A DNA stretch of 63,315 bases from JABCPE02 sp963520725 (GTDB lineage Bacteria; Bacteroidota; Bacteroidia; Flavobacteriales; Weeksellaceae). A program made the position numbers and the translations under genes. This document shows, in pieces, positions 51,746 to 61,015 of the stretch; position 1 is the stretch's first letter; the number at the start of each line of letters is the position of its first letter. The DNA lies in assembly GCA_963520725.1 (NCBI GenBank), contig CAUQSG010000003.1, forward strand, positions 1 to 63,315. Direction: 5' to 3'. The notes under the pieces are model-generated. The model saw nothing but the letters and a program-made list of their open reading frames with translations, was not told the origin of the DNA and did no database searches.

Positions 51746-53727
51746 AACCAACTAAAGAACTCTCGCTGCCATACTAAGGCATTCTGAGGTTTTAGCACCC
51801 AGTGGTTTTCATCTGGGAAGTATAAGAATTTAGATTTGATGTTTTTAAGCCTTGCCACCTGGAATGCCTGTTGTCCCTGCTCATAGGGAACTCTGAAATC
51901 CATATTTCCTTGGATAATCATTATTGGCGTATTCCAGTTGTTCACATAGCTGCTCGGATTGAATTTAGTGTAAGATTTTGAAGAAGGATTGTCCCAAGGA
52001 GAACCTCCCATATCCCAATTTGCAAACCAAAGCTCTTCAGTAGTGCCATACCAAGATTTAGTATCAAAAAGCCCATTGTGAGAGATGAAAGTTTTGAATC
52101 TATTTTGGTGAACTCCAGCTAGCATCAGCACAGAATAACCTCCGTAGCTAGCACCCACAGCGCCCATTCTGTTTTTGTCTATGTATGGAAGTTCTTTTGC
52201 GAAGTCCGCTGCAGATAGATAATCTTGAATAGATTGCCCTCCCCAGTCTTGGCTGATTTGTTCATTCCATTTTGTTCCCCATCCTGGCATGCCTCTACGG
52301 TTAGGAGCGATTACGATATAATCATTAGCAGTCATTAGTGAGAAATTCCATCTTAGGCTAAAATATGGTGTAAGAGCAGACTGCGGGCCTCCTTGGCAGT
52401 ATAGAAGTGCAGGATACTTTTTGTTTGGGTCAAAATTAGGCGGGTAGTGGAACCATACGCCCATCTCCTTGCCATCGGTAGTTTTTACCATTTTTAGTTC
52501 GGAATGACCTAATTTTAGTTTTTGGTAAAAATCAGCATTGACATCTGTTACCTGCTTCATTTTTCCATTTTTTAAATCAACAGAATAGAGCTCTGGGCTG
52601 TGGAAAGCATCATTTCTATTCACTAAAAGTGAATTTTTATTTTGTGCAAAAACGGCATTTACATCAAAATCACCTTTTGTAACTTGTTTTACGGTTTTGT
52701 TTTGATTAACAGTAAATAACTGCTTAGTTCCTCTGAAAGCAGCCGTGAAATAGATATTCTGAGAGTCATTAGCCCAGAAGACATCTCCCGTTACGCTGTC
52801 ATCCCAGTTTTTAGTAAGGTTGGTTTTACTTCTATTTCCCCAATCCATCACATAGATATCGTTTTTATCGGCTTCATAGCCATCTCTTGCCATACTTTGC
52901 CAAAGAAGATATTTCCCATTTGGGCTGAATTTAGGGTTCATATCGTATCCCATCATTCCTTCTGTAAGATTGCTGGTTTTTCCTGTTTCCAGCTCGTATA
53001 GGAATATGTCTGTATTGGTGCTGACAGCATACTCTTTTCCAGTTTTTGCCTTAGTAACATAGATGATGTGTTTAGCATCAGGTGACCAAATGAAATCTTC
53101 CCCTCCACCGAAAGGCTTTTGAGGAGAGTCATAGGCTTTTCCTTCTAATAAATCTTTGGCTGCGCTAGAATTTTCTTTAACACTAACTACGAAAATATGA
53201 TTGTATTTCCCTGCATACCAAGTGTCCCAGTGGCGATGGTTTAGGTCTGTGTAGACTTGTGCAGAGGAGTTAGGAACATCACTGTATTTGTCTTTGCTGT
53301 AGATTTTTTCTAACTGAACTTCTCTACTAAAAGCCACCTTTTGTCCATCGGGAGAAACCTTAATATTTTGGGCATCTTTTCCAATGGTATAGAATTCTTT
53401 CCAAGATTTTCCATTGTCATTGGAACGATAGATTTTTCCATCATCAAGGGCATAAATTCCGTTTTTATCCCATTGAATAAAGGATTTTTTCCCTAAATCA
53501 AAAGGAACACTTTGAGAGGAAGATGTGTTTAACAAATAGGTTTTGTGAACATTTTTTTCTGTCTCCAAATCAGTCTGGCTGGTTCTGTAAACAACCAATG
53601 AATGGTCTGGAGAAGCTCCTTGAACGCTTATTTTCCTTAGCTTCCAGAGGGTTTCTGGTGTCATCACTTCCTGTGCGTTCATCAACAGAGGAGTGGCGAT
53701 AGCTAATGCTGTATACTTTAAATTCAT
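51730..53727 (-). CDS. S9-family prolyl oligopeptidase (DPP5-like), exported
   Basis: A 665-residue protein with a signal peptide (MNLKYTALAIATPLLMNAQE). An eight-bladed propeller-like domain (~30-400) precedes the hydrolase domain with nucleophile GASYGGYS, Asp in GNMDFRVPYEQG and His in DENHWVLK. The layout and lack of a DPP4-type N-terminus fit dipeptidyl-peptidase 5 of Porphyromonas and relatives, which release dipeptides in the periplasm. Monocistronic. Exact specificity is inferred. Confidence 0.9.
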   Translation of the reverse strand: MNLKYTALAIATPLLMNAQEVMTPETLWKLRKISVQGASPDHSLVVYRTSQTDLETEKNVHKTYLLNTSSSQSVPFDLGKKSFIQWDKNGIYALDDGKIYRSNDNGKSWKEFYTIGKDAQNIKVSPDGQKVAFSREVQLEKIYSKDKYSDVPNSSAQVYTDLNHRHWDTWYAGKYNHIFVVSVKENSSAAKDLLEGKAYDSPQKPFGGGEDFIWSPDAKHIIYVTKAKTGKEYAVSTNTDIFLYELETGKTSNLTEGMMGYDMNPKFSPNGKYLLWQSMARDGYEADKNDIYVMDWGNRSKTNLTKNWDDSVTGDVFWANDSQNIYFTAAFRGTKQLFTVNQNKTVKQVTKGDFDVNAVFAQNKNSLLVNRNDAFHSPELYSVDLKNGKMKQVTDVNADFYQKLKLGHSELKMVKTTDGKEMGVWFHYPPNFDPNKKYPALLYCQGGPQSALTPYFSLRWNFSLMTANDYIVIAPNRRGMPGWGTKWNEQISQDWGGQSIQDYLSAADFAKELPYIDKNRMGAVGASYGGYSVLMLAGVHQNRFKTFISHNGLFDTKSWYGTTEELWFANWDMGGSPWDNPSSKSYTKFNPSSYVNNWNTPIMIIQGNMDFRVPYEQGQQAFQVARLKNIKSKFLYFPDENHWVLKPQNALVWQREFFSWLKETL

Positions 53728-53920
53728 GAGATATGATTTTTAATGGGTTTAAAATTAACAAAAACTTTCAAAATATAAAATTTTCGTTAGTTTTGATGGA
53801 AAAAGTGAGAAGGGTCTTTTTCTGAAAAAGAAACAATCAGAGAATTAGAAAAACTGAAACAACCAAGATTAAATAAAGGGTTCATTTCTGGATTTTGTCT
53901 TTTTTGATGTTGAGATTTAC

Positions 53921-53928
53921 TACCTTTG
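53921..53928 (+). promoter_or_regulatory. -7 element of the thiL operon
   Basis: TACCTTTG lies 21 nt before the thiL ATG at 53950. A TTG at 53895-53897 gives a 23-nt spacer. Confidence 0.6.
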
Positions 53929-53949
53929 TGGCTAAAATTAGTAAAAATT

Positions 53950-55017
53950 ATGTTTGAAAATAAAAATCGAGAACTTACTCCAATTTCTGCATTAGGTGAA
54001 TTTGGACTTATAAAACATCTTACACAGTTTTTCCCTGTTGAAAACACCTCTACAGAATTGGGTGTAGGAGATGATGCAGCTATCATCAATGCCGAAGGGA
54101 AAAAAGTTCTTGTCAGCACAGATATGTTTACTGAGGGAGTAGATTTTAATTTAGGATATGTTCCTCTGAAACATTTGGGCTATAAGGTGGTAGTGGCAGG
54201 AATCAGCGATATTATTTCTATGAACGCTGTTCCTACTCAGATTATGATTTCAGTAGCTGTTTCTAATCGTTTCCCTGTGGAGGCTTTGGAGGAAATCTAT
54301 GCGGGAGTTCAGTTGGCATGCCGACGATACAAGGTAGATTTAGTCGGCGGAGATACTACCAGTTCTCAAGCAGGATTAGTAATAAATGTCACCGCGGTAG
54401 GACTAGAAAGTTCTGAAAAAATCATCAGTCGAAATGGAGTAAAACCCAATGATTTACTGGTAGTTACTGGTGATTTAGGAGGAGCATATATGGGCTTGCA
54501 GATTTTGGAGAGAGAGCATTCCGTTTATCTCAAAAATCCTAATATGCAGCCAGAGATGGAAGGCTATGATTATATTTTGGAGCGCCAGCTAAAACCAGAG
54601 GCGAGAACAGATATTAAAGGAATTTTAGAAGAATTGGGCGTGAAACCTACCTCTATGATAGATATTTCCGACGGGCTGGCATCAGAAGTTTTGCATCTTT
54701 CTGATAGGTCAAAGGTTGGTTTTAGAATTTATGAGGAAAAAATCCCGATGGATGAGCTTACCATAAGCGTAGCCGATGAGTTTAATCTCAATCCTGTGAT
54801 GACAGCACTAAATGGTGGAGAGGACTATGAACTGCTGTTTACTATATCTCAAAGTGATTTTGATAAAATTAAAAACAATCCAGATTTTACCATCATCGGG
54901 CATGCTGTGGAGGAAGAGCAGGGGAATTATTTGGTTCTCAGAGGGTCTAATGAACTTGCCGAACTTACAGCGCAGGGCTGGGATGCTTATTTAAAGAGCA
55001 AAAAGAAAACCGAATAA
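53950..55017 (+). CDS. thiL: Thiamine-monophosphate kinase
   Basis: A 355-residue enzyme that phosphorylates thiamine monophosphate to the diphosphate. The ATG at 53950 is chosen because the earlier in-frame start overlaps the -7 box. GVGDDAAII, ADISD-like AGISDIISMNAVP, VGGDTTSS and IDISDGLASE are the metal/ATP-binding motifs of the PurM/ThiL fold. First gene of a four-gene cluster. Confidence 0.96.
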   Translation: MFENKNRELTPISALGEFGLIKHLTQFFPVENTSTELGVGDDAAIINAEGKKVLVSTDMFTEGVDFNLGYVPLKHLGYKVVVAGISDIISMNAVPTQIMISVAVSNRFPVEALEEIYAGVQLACRRYKVDLVGGDTTSSQAGLVINVTAVGLESSEKIISRNGVKPNDLLVVTGDLGGAYMGLQILEREHSVYLKNPNMQPEMEGYDYILERQLKPEARTDIKGILEELGVKPTSMIDISDGLASEVLHLSDRSKVGFRIYEEKIPMDELTISVADEFNLNPVMTALNGGEDYELLFTISQSDFDKIKNNPDFTIIGHAVEEEQGNYLVLRGSNELAELTAQGWDAYLKSKKKTE

Positions 55018-55037
55018 TCAGAATTAAGATTAAATTT

Positions 55038-55472
55038 ATGCACAACAAATATGATGTTGCCTACCTGAAAATGGCCTTGGAATGGGCAAAACTTTCCTAC
55101 TGCAAGAGGAAGCAGGTGGGGGCGCTCATCGTGAAGGACAGAACCATCATCTCTGATGGGTATAACGGTACGCCTTCTGGTTTTGAAAACTGCTGCGAAG
55201 ATGAGAATAATCAAACCAAATGGTATGTTCTACACGCAGAAGCAAACGCCATTCTGAAAATATCCCGAAGCACGCAGTCCTGCGAGGGAGCGACATTGTA
55301 TCTCACTCTTTCGCCATGTAAAGAGTGCAGCAAACTGATTTTCCAGTCTGGGATAAAAAGAGTGGTGTATATACAGGATTATTCTGATAATGAAGGGCTT
55401 GCGTTCCTGAAAGATGCTGGAGTTGAAATACTAAAAATATCTAAGGAAGAATTAGAAAATGATATGGAGTGA
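55038..55472 (+). CDS. dCMP deaminase-type cytidylate deaminase
   Basis: A 144-residue deaminase with the zinc motif HAEANAI and LSPCKECSKLI. The His and two Cys bind Zn and Glu is catalytic. The layout (ComEB/dCMP deaminase) includes a CxxC-like ENCCEDE region. It makes dUMP for thymidylate synthesis. It starts 20 nt after thiL and its end overlaps xerD by 14 nt. Confidence 0.9.
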   Translation: MHNKYDVAYLKMALEWAKLSYCKRKQVGALIVKDRTIISDGYNGTPSGFENCCEDENNQTKWYVLHAEANAILKISRSTQSCEGATLYLTLSPCKECSKLIFQSGIKRVVYIQDYSDNEGLAFLKDAGVEILKISKEELENDME

Positions 55473-56361
55473 AGCTATTGAAAACTATGCTAATTATCTG
55501 AGGTTTGAGAAAAATGCTTCAGAAAACACCATTGAAGCATATGTTTCGGACCTGCAAAAATTACAAAATTTTGCGGAGCAGAATTTGGCAAGCGTTACGC
55601 CCATTACTATTTCTTATGAGCATTTGCAGGAGTTTCTTTACCAAGTATCAAAAATCAATTACAGCGAAAGGACACAGGCAAGATGGATTTCTTCCATTAA
55701 AGGATTTTTCAGTTTTTTGCTGGAAGATGAACTTCGCGAGGACAATCCTTCGGCTCTTTTAGAAACGCCTAAATTAGGGCTTTATCTGCCTGATACATTG
55801 TCTCTGGAAGAAATAGAAAAACTAATTTCTGCAACGGAAGAAAATACCGATTTAGCAAAGAGAAACCGCTGTATGATAGAGGTTTTGTATGGCTGCGGGC
55901 TGCGTGTTTCGGAGCTTACAGAACTTCAGATTTCAAACATCAATTTTAAAGAAAATTACCTCAAAATACAAGGGAAAGGCGACAAGGTTCGCTTTGTTCC
56001 GTTGGCTGATTATACAGCAGATTTCATTAAAAACTACATCAATAACATCCGAAGCAAACAAAAAATAAACCCCAAATATTCCGATATTTTATTCTTAAAC
56101 AGCAGAGGAGCGCAGATTTCTAGGCAGATGGTTTTCCTTGTCATAAAGGAAATAGTAAAAAAAGCAGGCATTCAGAAAAATATTTCGCCTCACACTTTCC
56201 GCCATTCTTTTGCGACTCATCTTCTTCAGAATGGAGCGGATTTACGGTTTATACAGGAGATGCTAGGGCATTCCAGCATTACCACTACGGAGATTTATAC
56301 CCATCTGAATACGGAAGAACTCCATGAAACGATTTTAAAATATCACCCAAGAAATCAATAG
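55459..56361 (+). CDS. xerD: Site-specific tyrosine recombinase XerD
   Basis: A 300-residue XerC/D-type recombinase: N-terminal SAM-like domain, then Arg in GCGLRVSEL, Lys in GKGDKVRFVPL, HTFRHSFATHL, LGHSSITTTEIYTHL with Tyr nucleophile. Length and absence of arm domain distinguish it from the element integrase at 18242. It resolves chromosome dimers at dif. Overlaps the deaminase gene by 14 nt. Confidence 0.93.
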   Translation: MIWSEAIENYANYLRFEKNASENTIEAYVSDLQKLQNFAEQNLASVTPITISYEHLQEFLYQVSKINYSERTQARWISSIKGFFSFLLEDELREDNPSALLETPKLGLYLPDTLSLEEIEKLISATEENTDLAKRNRCMIEVLYGCGLRVSELTELQISNINFKENYLKIQGKGDKVRFVPLADYTADFIKNYINNIRSKQKINPKYSDILFLNSRGAQISRQMVFLVIKEIVKKAGIQKNISPHTFRHSFATHLLQNGADLRFIQEMLGHSSITTTEIYTHLNTEELHETILKYHPRNQ

Positions 56362-56365
56362 AAAA

Positions 56366-56881
56366 ATGAATGAATTAAATTTTTGCCCAAAATGCGGAAA
56401 AAAATCACTCTGCTGGGAAAAAGGAAAAAGATGGAGCTGCCCAGAGTGTGATTTTGTTTTGTATCATAATTGCGCTGCTGCGGTGGCTGTGGTTGTCATC
56501 TGTGGCGATGAAATTTTACTGACCAAGAGAAACCAAGAACCAGCCAAAGGAAAACTAGATTTGGCAGGAGGTTTTACAGATCCTCATGAGAGTGCAGAAT
56601 TTACCTGTTTTCGGGAACTGAAAGAGGAGCTGGATATAGAAATAGACACTGGAAAACTTAGGTTTTTGATGAGTCTGCCGAATATATACCATTACAAAGA
56701 AATAGACTATAATACGCTGGATTTGTTTTTTAAATATCGTGTGGAAGAAAAATTTTCTGTCAATTTAGAAAAATCAGAAATAGCTGAAACTGTTTGGGTT
56801 AAGAAAGAAAACATCCAGCTGGAAGATATTGCTTTTCCTTCGCAGAGATTGTTTTTTGAAAGATTTTTAAATAAAAATTAA
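56366..56881 (+). CDS. Nudix hydrolase with zinc ribbon
   Basis: A 171-residue protein. An N-terminal zinc ribbon CPKCG...CPECD precedes the Nudix box GFTDPHESAEFTCFRELKEE, which fits G-x5-E-x7-R-E-x2-E-E. NudC-like zinc-ribbon members act on NADH or RNA caps; substrate here is unknown. 4 nt after xerD. Confidence 0.9.
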   Translation: MNELNFCPKCGKKSLCWEKGKRWSCPECDFVLYHNCAAAVAVVVICGDEILLTKRNQEPAKGKLDLAGGFTDPHESAEFTCFRELKEELDIEIDTGKLRFLMSLPNIYHYKEIDYNTLDLFFKYRVEEKFSVNLEKSEIAETVWVKKENIQLEDIAFPSQRLFFERFLNKN

Positions 56882-56889
56882 GAAAAAAT

Positions 56890-56919
56890 TTGTTAAAAAA
56901 TCAAAATTATATAAATTTG
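56890..56919 (+). promoter_or_regulatory. Promoter of the SulP transporter gene
   Basis: TTTG (56889-56892), 19-nt spacer, TAAATTTG (56912-56919). Confidence 0.7.
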
Positions 56920-56983
56920 TATCGTTGCATTTCATTTGCAAATATTTTTTTACGGTATATAATTTTATAAATAGATTTTTACG

Positions 56984-58585
56984 ATGAGTTCAAACAAGAT
57001 TCCTGCTGATGGTTTGGCAGGTCTTAAAGAGAATTTTACCAAAGACGCACTCGCTGGGTTTTTGGTATTTTTGTTAGCATTACCATTGAGTATGGGAGTT
57101 GCCAAAGCGGCAGACTTTCCTCCGATTTTTGGGGTTGTTTCTGCGATTATTGGCGGAATAGTGGTTAGTTTTTTTGCTGGTTCTAGACTATCTGTCAAAG
57201 GGCCTGAAGCGGGACTTATTTCCATAGGTGCAGGAGCAGTGGCGGCGTTTGGCGGTGGAGAAACTGGCTGGAAAATGGCAGTGGCGACTATTGCGGTGGC
57301 TGGTGTTATCCAAATTGTGATGGGACTACTGAAACTGGGTAAATATGCGGACTTGTTCCCTTCTGCGGCGGTGCATGGAATGCTGGCAGCGATAGGAATT
57401 ATCATCATGTCTAAACAGTTACACTTGCTTTTGGGTATTAAACCTGATGATTTGGCAGGAATGGGCGTGATAGATTTGCTAAAACACCTGCCAAACAGCA
57501 TAATGAATGCTGATAGAGAAAATACGATTTTAGGACTGACTTGTTTGGCGATTCTCTTTGGAATGGGAATGGTTAAAAACCCAATAGTGAAGAAGATTCC
57601 TGCTCCGTTAGTAGTGCTTTTGGTGGCGATTCCGATGGGAATTTATTTTGAAATGAGTGCCAACGAAAAGGTGGAAATCGGTAGTATTTTTGACACTTTC
57701 AAAGATGGAGTTTTCGTTGCTGATTTTTCTGGAATGTGGACTCATACAGGCATTTTTGTGCAGTATGTTATTTTGTTTTTATTGATTGGTTCTATCGAAT
57801 CTCTTTTGACAGCCAAAGCGATAGATTTAGTAGACCCATACAGAAGAAAATCAGACTTTAATAAAGACCTTTCTGCGGTAGGTTTCGGAAATGTGCTTTC
57901 TGGACTGGTAGGCGGACAGCCGATGATATCAGAAGTAGCGAGGAGTTCAGCCAATGTATCTAATGGAGCGGTGACAAGATGGGCGAATTTCTTCCATGGA
58001 TTGTTTATGCTTTTGGCGGTGATTTTCGCGGTTCCGCTTATTGAGATGATACCAAACACGGCGCTTTCTGCGATGCTGGTTTTTGTAGGGTTTAATCTGG
58101 CTCACCCAAGAGAATTTATACACATTTTCCATATTGGAAAAGGGCAGTTTGTTATCTTTGTTTCTACGGTGATAGTTACCCTTTTGACAGACCTTTTGGC
58201 AGGTGTGGCTTTTGGAATTGTACTAAAAATCATTATCAATATGATGAATGGCGCCAAAGTACAGGATTTCCTTCATTTGAATATGAATATAGCAAATAAT
58301 GACCCTGAAATAGCAGAAGTAGAAGCGAAGGGAAGCCTTCTGTTTAGTAACAATATGAAGCTGGGAGAGTTTTTAGATTCATTAAATAAATACAAGGAAG
58401 TGAGATTTAATCTCGGAGAATTGGAATTATTAGATCATACATCTCTTGCTACTATCCAAAAATGGAAAAAAATTCAAGAGGATGTTTCAGGAATGAAAAT
58501 CAGCCTCAATGGATTAGAAAATCACTCTAAATCAGGAGATTCTGAAGATTCTGTACTGAGAAAAGGAAAAAGACATCCGTTTTAA
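56984..58585 (+). CDS. SulP-family anion transporter
   Basis: A 533-residue protein with 11-12 membrane segments: FLVFLLALPLSMGVA, GSRLSVKGPEAG and IGSIESLLTAKAIDLVDPYRR are SulP patterns. The C-terminus continues into a short STAS-like domain (~430-533). Members move sulfate, bicarbonate or other anions. It faces a beta-carbonic anhydrase gene, so bicarbonate uptake is a plausible role. Confidence 0.9.
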   Translation: MSSNKIPADGLAGLKENFTKDALAGFLVFLLALPLSMGVAKAADFPPIFGVVSAIIGGIVVSFFAGSRLSVKGPEAGLISIGAGAVAAFGGGETGWKMAVATIAVAGVIQIVMGLLKLGKYADLFPSAAVHGMLAAIGIIIMSKQLHLLLGIKPDDLAGMGVIDLLKHLPNSIMNADRENTILGLTCLAILFGMGMVKNPIVKKIPAPLVVLLVAIPMGIYFEMSANEKVEIGSIFDTFKDGVFVADFSGMWTHTGIFVQYVILFLLIGSIESLLTAKAIDLVDPYRRKSDFNKDLSAVGFGNVLSGLVGGQPMISEVARSSANVSNGAVTRWANFFHGLFMLLAVIFAVPLIEMIPNTALSAMLVFVGFNLAHPREFIHIFHIGKGQFVIFVSTVIVTLLTDLLAGVAFGIVLKIIINMMNGAKVQDFLHLNMNIANNDPEIAEVEAKGSLLFSNNMKLGEFLDSLNKYKEVRFNLGELELLDHTSLATIQKWKKIQEDVSGMKISLNGLENHSKSGDSEDSVLRKGKRHPF

Positions 58586-58591
58586 AATAAG

Positions 58592-58617
58592 AAATGCTGC
58601 AAAATTTTGCAGCATTT
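58592..58617. terminator. Bidirectional terminator, SulP gene / carbonic anhydrase
   Basis: AAATGCTGCAAAA mirrors TTTTGCAGCATTT across 58592-58617 with no loop excess; T-rich outside on both strands. Confidence 0.85.
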
Positions 58618-58622
58618 TTGTT

Positions 58623-59309
58623 TTATGTATTTTTGATATTTTTATTATGTTTTCGGCTCATTACCCATTCAGAATCAGTGAGATTGTAGATTTCCTGAAT
58701 GTCTTTCAAAATGTTTTTAAAATCTAAATTCAGGTCTTTTAGTTTCCCTGTGGAAATATCAAAAACCCATCCGTGAACGATAGGATATTCATCTACGATA
58801 TATCGCTCCTGCACACAGGCAAGTTTGATAACATTGATGCATTGTTCCTGAACATTCAGCTCTACCAATCTATTGTTTCGTTCTTTTTCATCAGCTATGG
58901 CATCTAGTTCTATGCGGTGAAGTCTGTAAATATCTCGGATATTTCTGAGCCAAGGATTCAGCAGTCCCAAATCTTCTGGGCTCATTGCCGCTTTTATTCC
59001 TCCACAATCATAATGCCCACAGACAATGATGTGTTTTACTTTTAGGTGTTCCACGGCATATTGTATAGCAGATATTGCATTCAAATCCAGCGTATTCACC
59101 AGATTGGCAATATTTCTATGCACAAAAACCTCACCAGGTTTTAGTCCCATGAGTTCTTCCGTAGTTACTCGGCTGTCTGAGCAGCCTATGTATAGGTATT
59201 CTGGGTTTTGCTCTTTGGCTAGATTTTTGAAAAAATCAGCATCTTCACCAAGTTTTTTTTCTACCCATTTTTTATTATTTTCAAAAATAACTTTATAAGA
59301 TAGTGCCAT
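58623..59309 (-). CDS. can: Beta-class carbonic anhydrase
   Basis: A 228-residue enzyme with zinc ligands CSDSR (Cys and Asp), and H-x2-C in GHYDCGG; the RNIANLV motif completes the site. Cytoplasmic (no signal). Convergent with the SulP transporter gene, which fits a joint role in bicarbonate supply. A second, unrelated carbonic anhydrase (alpha, lipoprotein) is at 19963. Confidence 0.96.
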   Translation of the reverse strand: MALSYKVIFENNKKWVEKKLGEDADFFKNLAKEQNPEYLYIGCSDSRVTTEELMGLKPGEVFVHRNIANLVNTLDLNAISAIQYAVEHLKVKHIIVCGHYDCGGIKAAMSPEDLGLLNPWLRNIRDIYRLHRIELDAIADEKERNNRLVELNVQEQCINVIKLACVQERYIVDEYPIVHGWVFDISTGKLKDLNLDFKNILKDIQEIYNLTDSEWVMSRKHNKNIKNT

Positions 59310-59316
59310 TTAAAAA

Positions 59317-59868
59317 TCAAATTTTATTGTTAATGTATCCTTCTGTCGCTTTTTCATTAGGAATGATTTGGGCAGGATTTCCCACAACTACAGAATTAGA
59401 AGGAACATCCATATTTACATACGCATTTGGTGCGATGAGGACATTATCCCCGATGGTAATTCCGCCGACTATCACGGCATTAGCGCCTATCCAGACTTCG
59501 TTTCCTATTTTAGGAACGCCTATGGATTTTCCTCTGTTGGTCTGCCCGATGGTTACGCCCTGTGCGATGTTGCAATTTTTGCCAATGATGGTTTTTGGAT
59601 TGATAACCAATGCTCCCCAATGCCCTAAATAAAAGCCTTCGCCGATTTCCGTTTCTGGATAAATTTGGAAGCCATATTTTATCTGATAATGCCTTAGGAT
59701 AAACCGATAAATTTTCCCTATTAAAGAAGATTTCGGGTATTTCTGCGCATTACGAAACCAATAGATGTAGTGCAGATTGGGACTGAGGCATTTTTTTAGC
59801 ATCTGAAAATGAGAAAGCCACTGCCCGCATGCACGGTAAAAATCTTTTTGTATGATAGTGTATTTCAT
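59317..59868 (-). CDS. Serine-acetyltransferase-like hexapeptide acyltransferase
   Basis: A 183-residue protein whose second half is a left-handed beta-helix: IGEGFYLGHWGALVINPKTI, GVTIGQTNRG and GNEVWIGANAVIVGGITIG. This CysE/colanic-acid-type form lacks the long N-terminus of CysE. It directly abuts the glycosyltransferase gene (zero-nucleotide gap), so a sugar O-acetylation role is more likely than cysteine synthesis. Confidence 0.82.
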   Translation of the reverse strand: MKYTIIQKDFYRACGQWLSHFQMLKKCLSPNLHYIYWFRNAQKYPKSSLIGKIYRFILRHYQIKYGFQIYPETEIGEGFYLGHWGALVINPKTIIGKNCNIAQGVTIGQTNRGKSIGVPKIGNEVWIGANAVIVGGITIGDNVLIAPNAYVNMDVPSNSVVVGNPAQIIPNEKATEGYINNKI

Positions 59869-61011
59869 CTAGTTATCAATGATTTCCATTATTTTTTTAA
59901 CAGAGTTTTCAAGGTTGAAAGGCATGGTGTAGTTTTTTAGTTTTTCTTGATACTTGTTGAAGTTATCCGCATTGCTGAGGGCTTCTTTCATACCTTGATA
60001 AATTCCTTCTTCGGAATTTTCTACAATCAGTCCCAGTTCGCCATCATTCAGCATTTCTCGCACTCCAGAAACATCTGTGGCGATGATGTTTTTTTTCAGT
60101 GTAATAGCTTCGAATAGCACTGTGGGATAGCCTTCGTATCTGGAACTGAGGACATAGAAATCGGCACTTTTGAAATAAGGATACGGATTATCTGTGAAAC
60201 CGAGCATTTTAGCGGTGTTTTCTACGCCGAGTTCTGCTTTTAGTTTTTTAATATTTTCAAAATCATAGCCATCGCCCACGATTAAAATCTGATGAAAAAA
60301 TCCTTCATCCAAAAGCCTTTTGTGGGCTTTCAGCAGTCGGTCAAATCCTTTCTGCGGGAAAACCGTCCCAACGGACAAAAACAAAGGATGCCTATAATCG
60401 CCAGTCAGAGGCGCTTCGCTTTTTCTTAAAATTTCATCTGTGTCCAGCGGATTATAAATTCGGACAATTCGCTGTTTTTCATCTTCATTTTTAGCCAAGC
60501 TTTCAAAATCTTTTTGGATATGCTCGGAAATCACCATGATTTTATCAAACTTAAAAAACTTCCTGATTTCATCATCTGTATAGTTGTGAAATTGGGTTTT
60601 TCGCAAGTCGTTATGAATCCAAACAATTTTTTTTGAAGATGTAATGGGAGAGTTCAGAATTTCATCTCTCACTCCATGAATTGCCGCAAATTCTACATCA
60701 TATTTTTTGTTTTTAAGAATGAATTTGTAGAGTAGTTTTGGGAATTTTTTCAATAAAAATAGATAACTCACACGAAGCGCTTTTATCGGAATGTCCTGCG
60801 GTCTGTTGGTAGGAATCATCTCTCCTTTGATGAGGTATAGAATGTTTATCCAGCTCGGGATTTCGGAAAGATATTTCCCTGAATACAGATTCAGCAGGAG
60901 ATCCACTTCGTATTTATCGGATGGGATATTTTTAAGGAAAGTAGCCAAAACCTTCTCTGCTCCGCCGTGGCGGAGGGAGCCGATACGAATAAGTATTTTT
61001 TTCTTTTGCAT
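59869..61011 (-). CDS. Family-4-type glycosyltransferase
   Basis: A 380-residue GT-B enzyme: GGAEKVLATFL at the N-terminus, FLSVGTVFPQKGFDRLLKAH, and C-terminal SSRYEGYPTVLFEAI with the E-x7-E nucleotide-sugar site. Likely envelope polysaccharide or LPS synthesis. Its stop codon is immediately followed by the acyltransferase ATG; it lies 4 nt after the antiporter gene. Confidence 0.9.
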   Translation of the reverse strand: MQKKKILIRIGSLRHGGAEKVLATFLKNIPSDKYEVDLLLNLYSGKYLSEIPSWINILYLIKGEMIPTNRPQDIPIKALRVSYLFLLKKFPKLLYKFILKNKKYDVEFAAIHGVRDEILNSPITSSKKIVWIHNDLRKTQFHNYTDDEIRKFFKFDKIMVISEHIQKDFESLAKNEDEKQRIVRIYNPLDTDEILRKSEAPLTGDYRHPLFLSVGTVFPQKGFDRLLKAHKRLLDEGFFHQILIVGDGYDFENIKKLKAELGVENTAKMLGFTDNPYPYFKSADFYVLSSRYEGYPTVLFEAITLKKNIIATDVSGVREMLNDGELGLIVENSEEGIYQGMKEALSNADNFNKYQEKLKNYTMPFNLENSVKKIMEIIDN

Positions 61012-61015
61012 GGTT

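Noticed and set aside
55459..56361. XerD-like gene as a second mobile-element integrase
   Set aside because: It has Xer length and sequence pattern, lies in a housekeeping cluster, and no tRNA or direct repeats flank it.
56965..57501. 178-codon open frame on the minus strand inside the SulP gene
   Set aside because: It is antisense to a well-supported transporter, with low-complexity Ala/Pro/Ile composition typical of a shadow frame.
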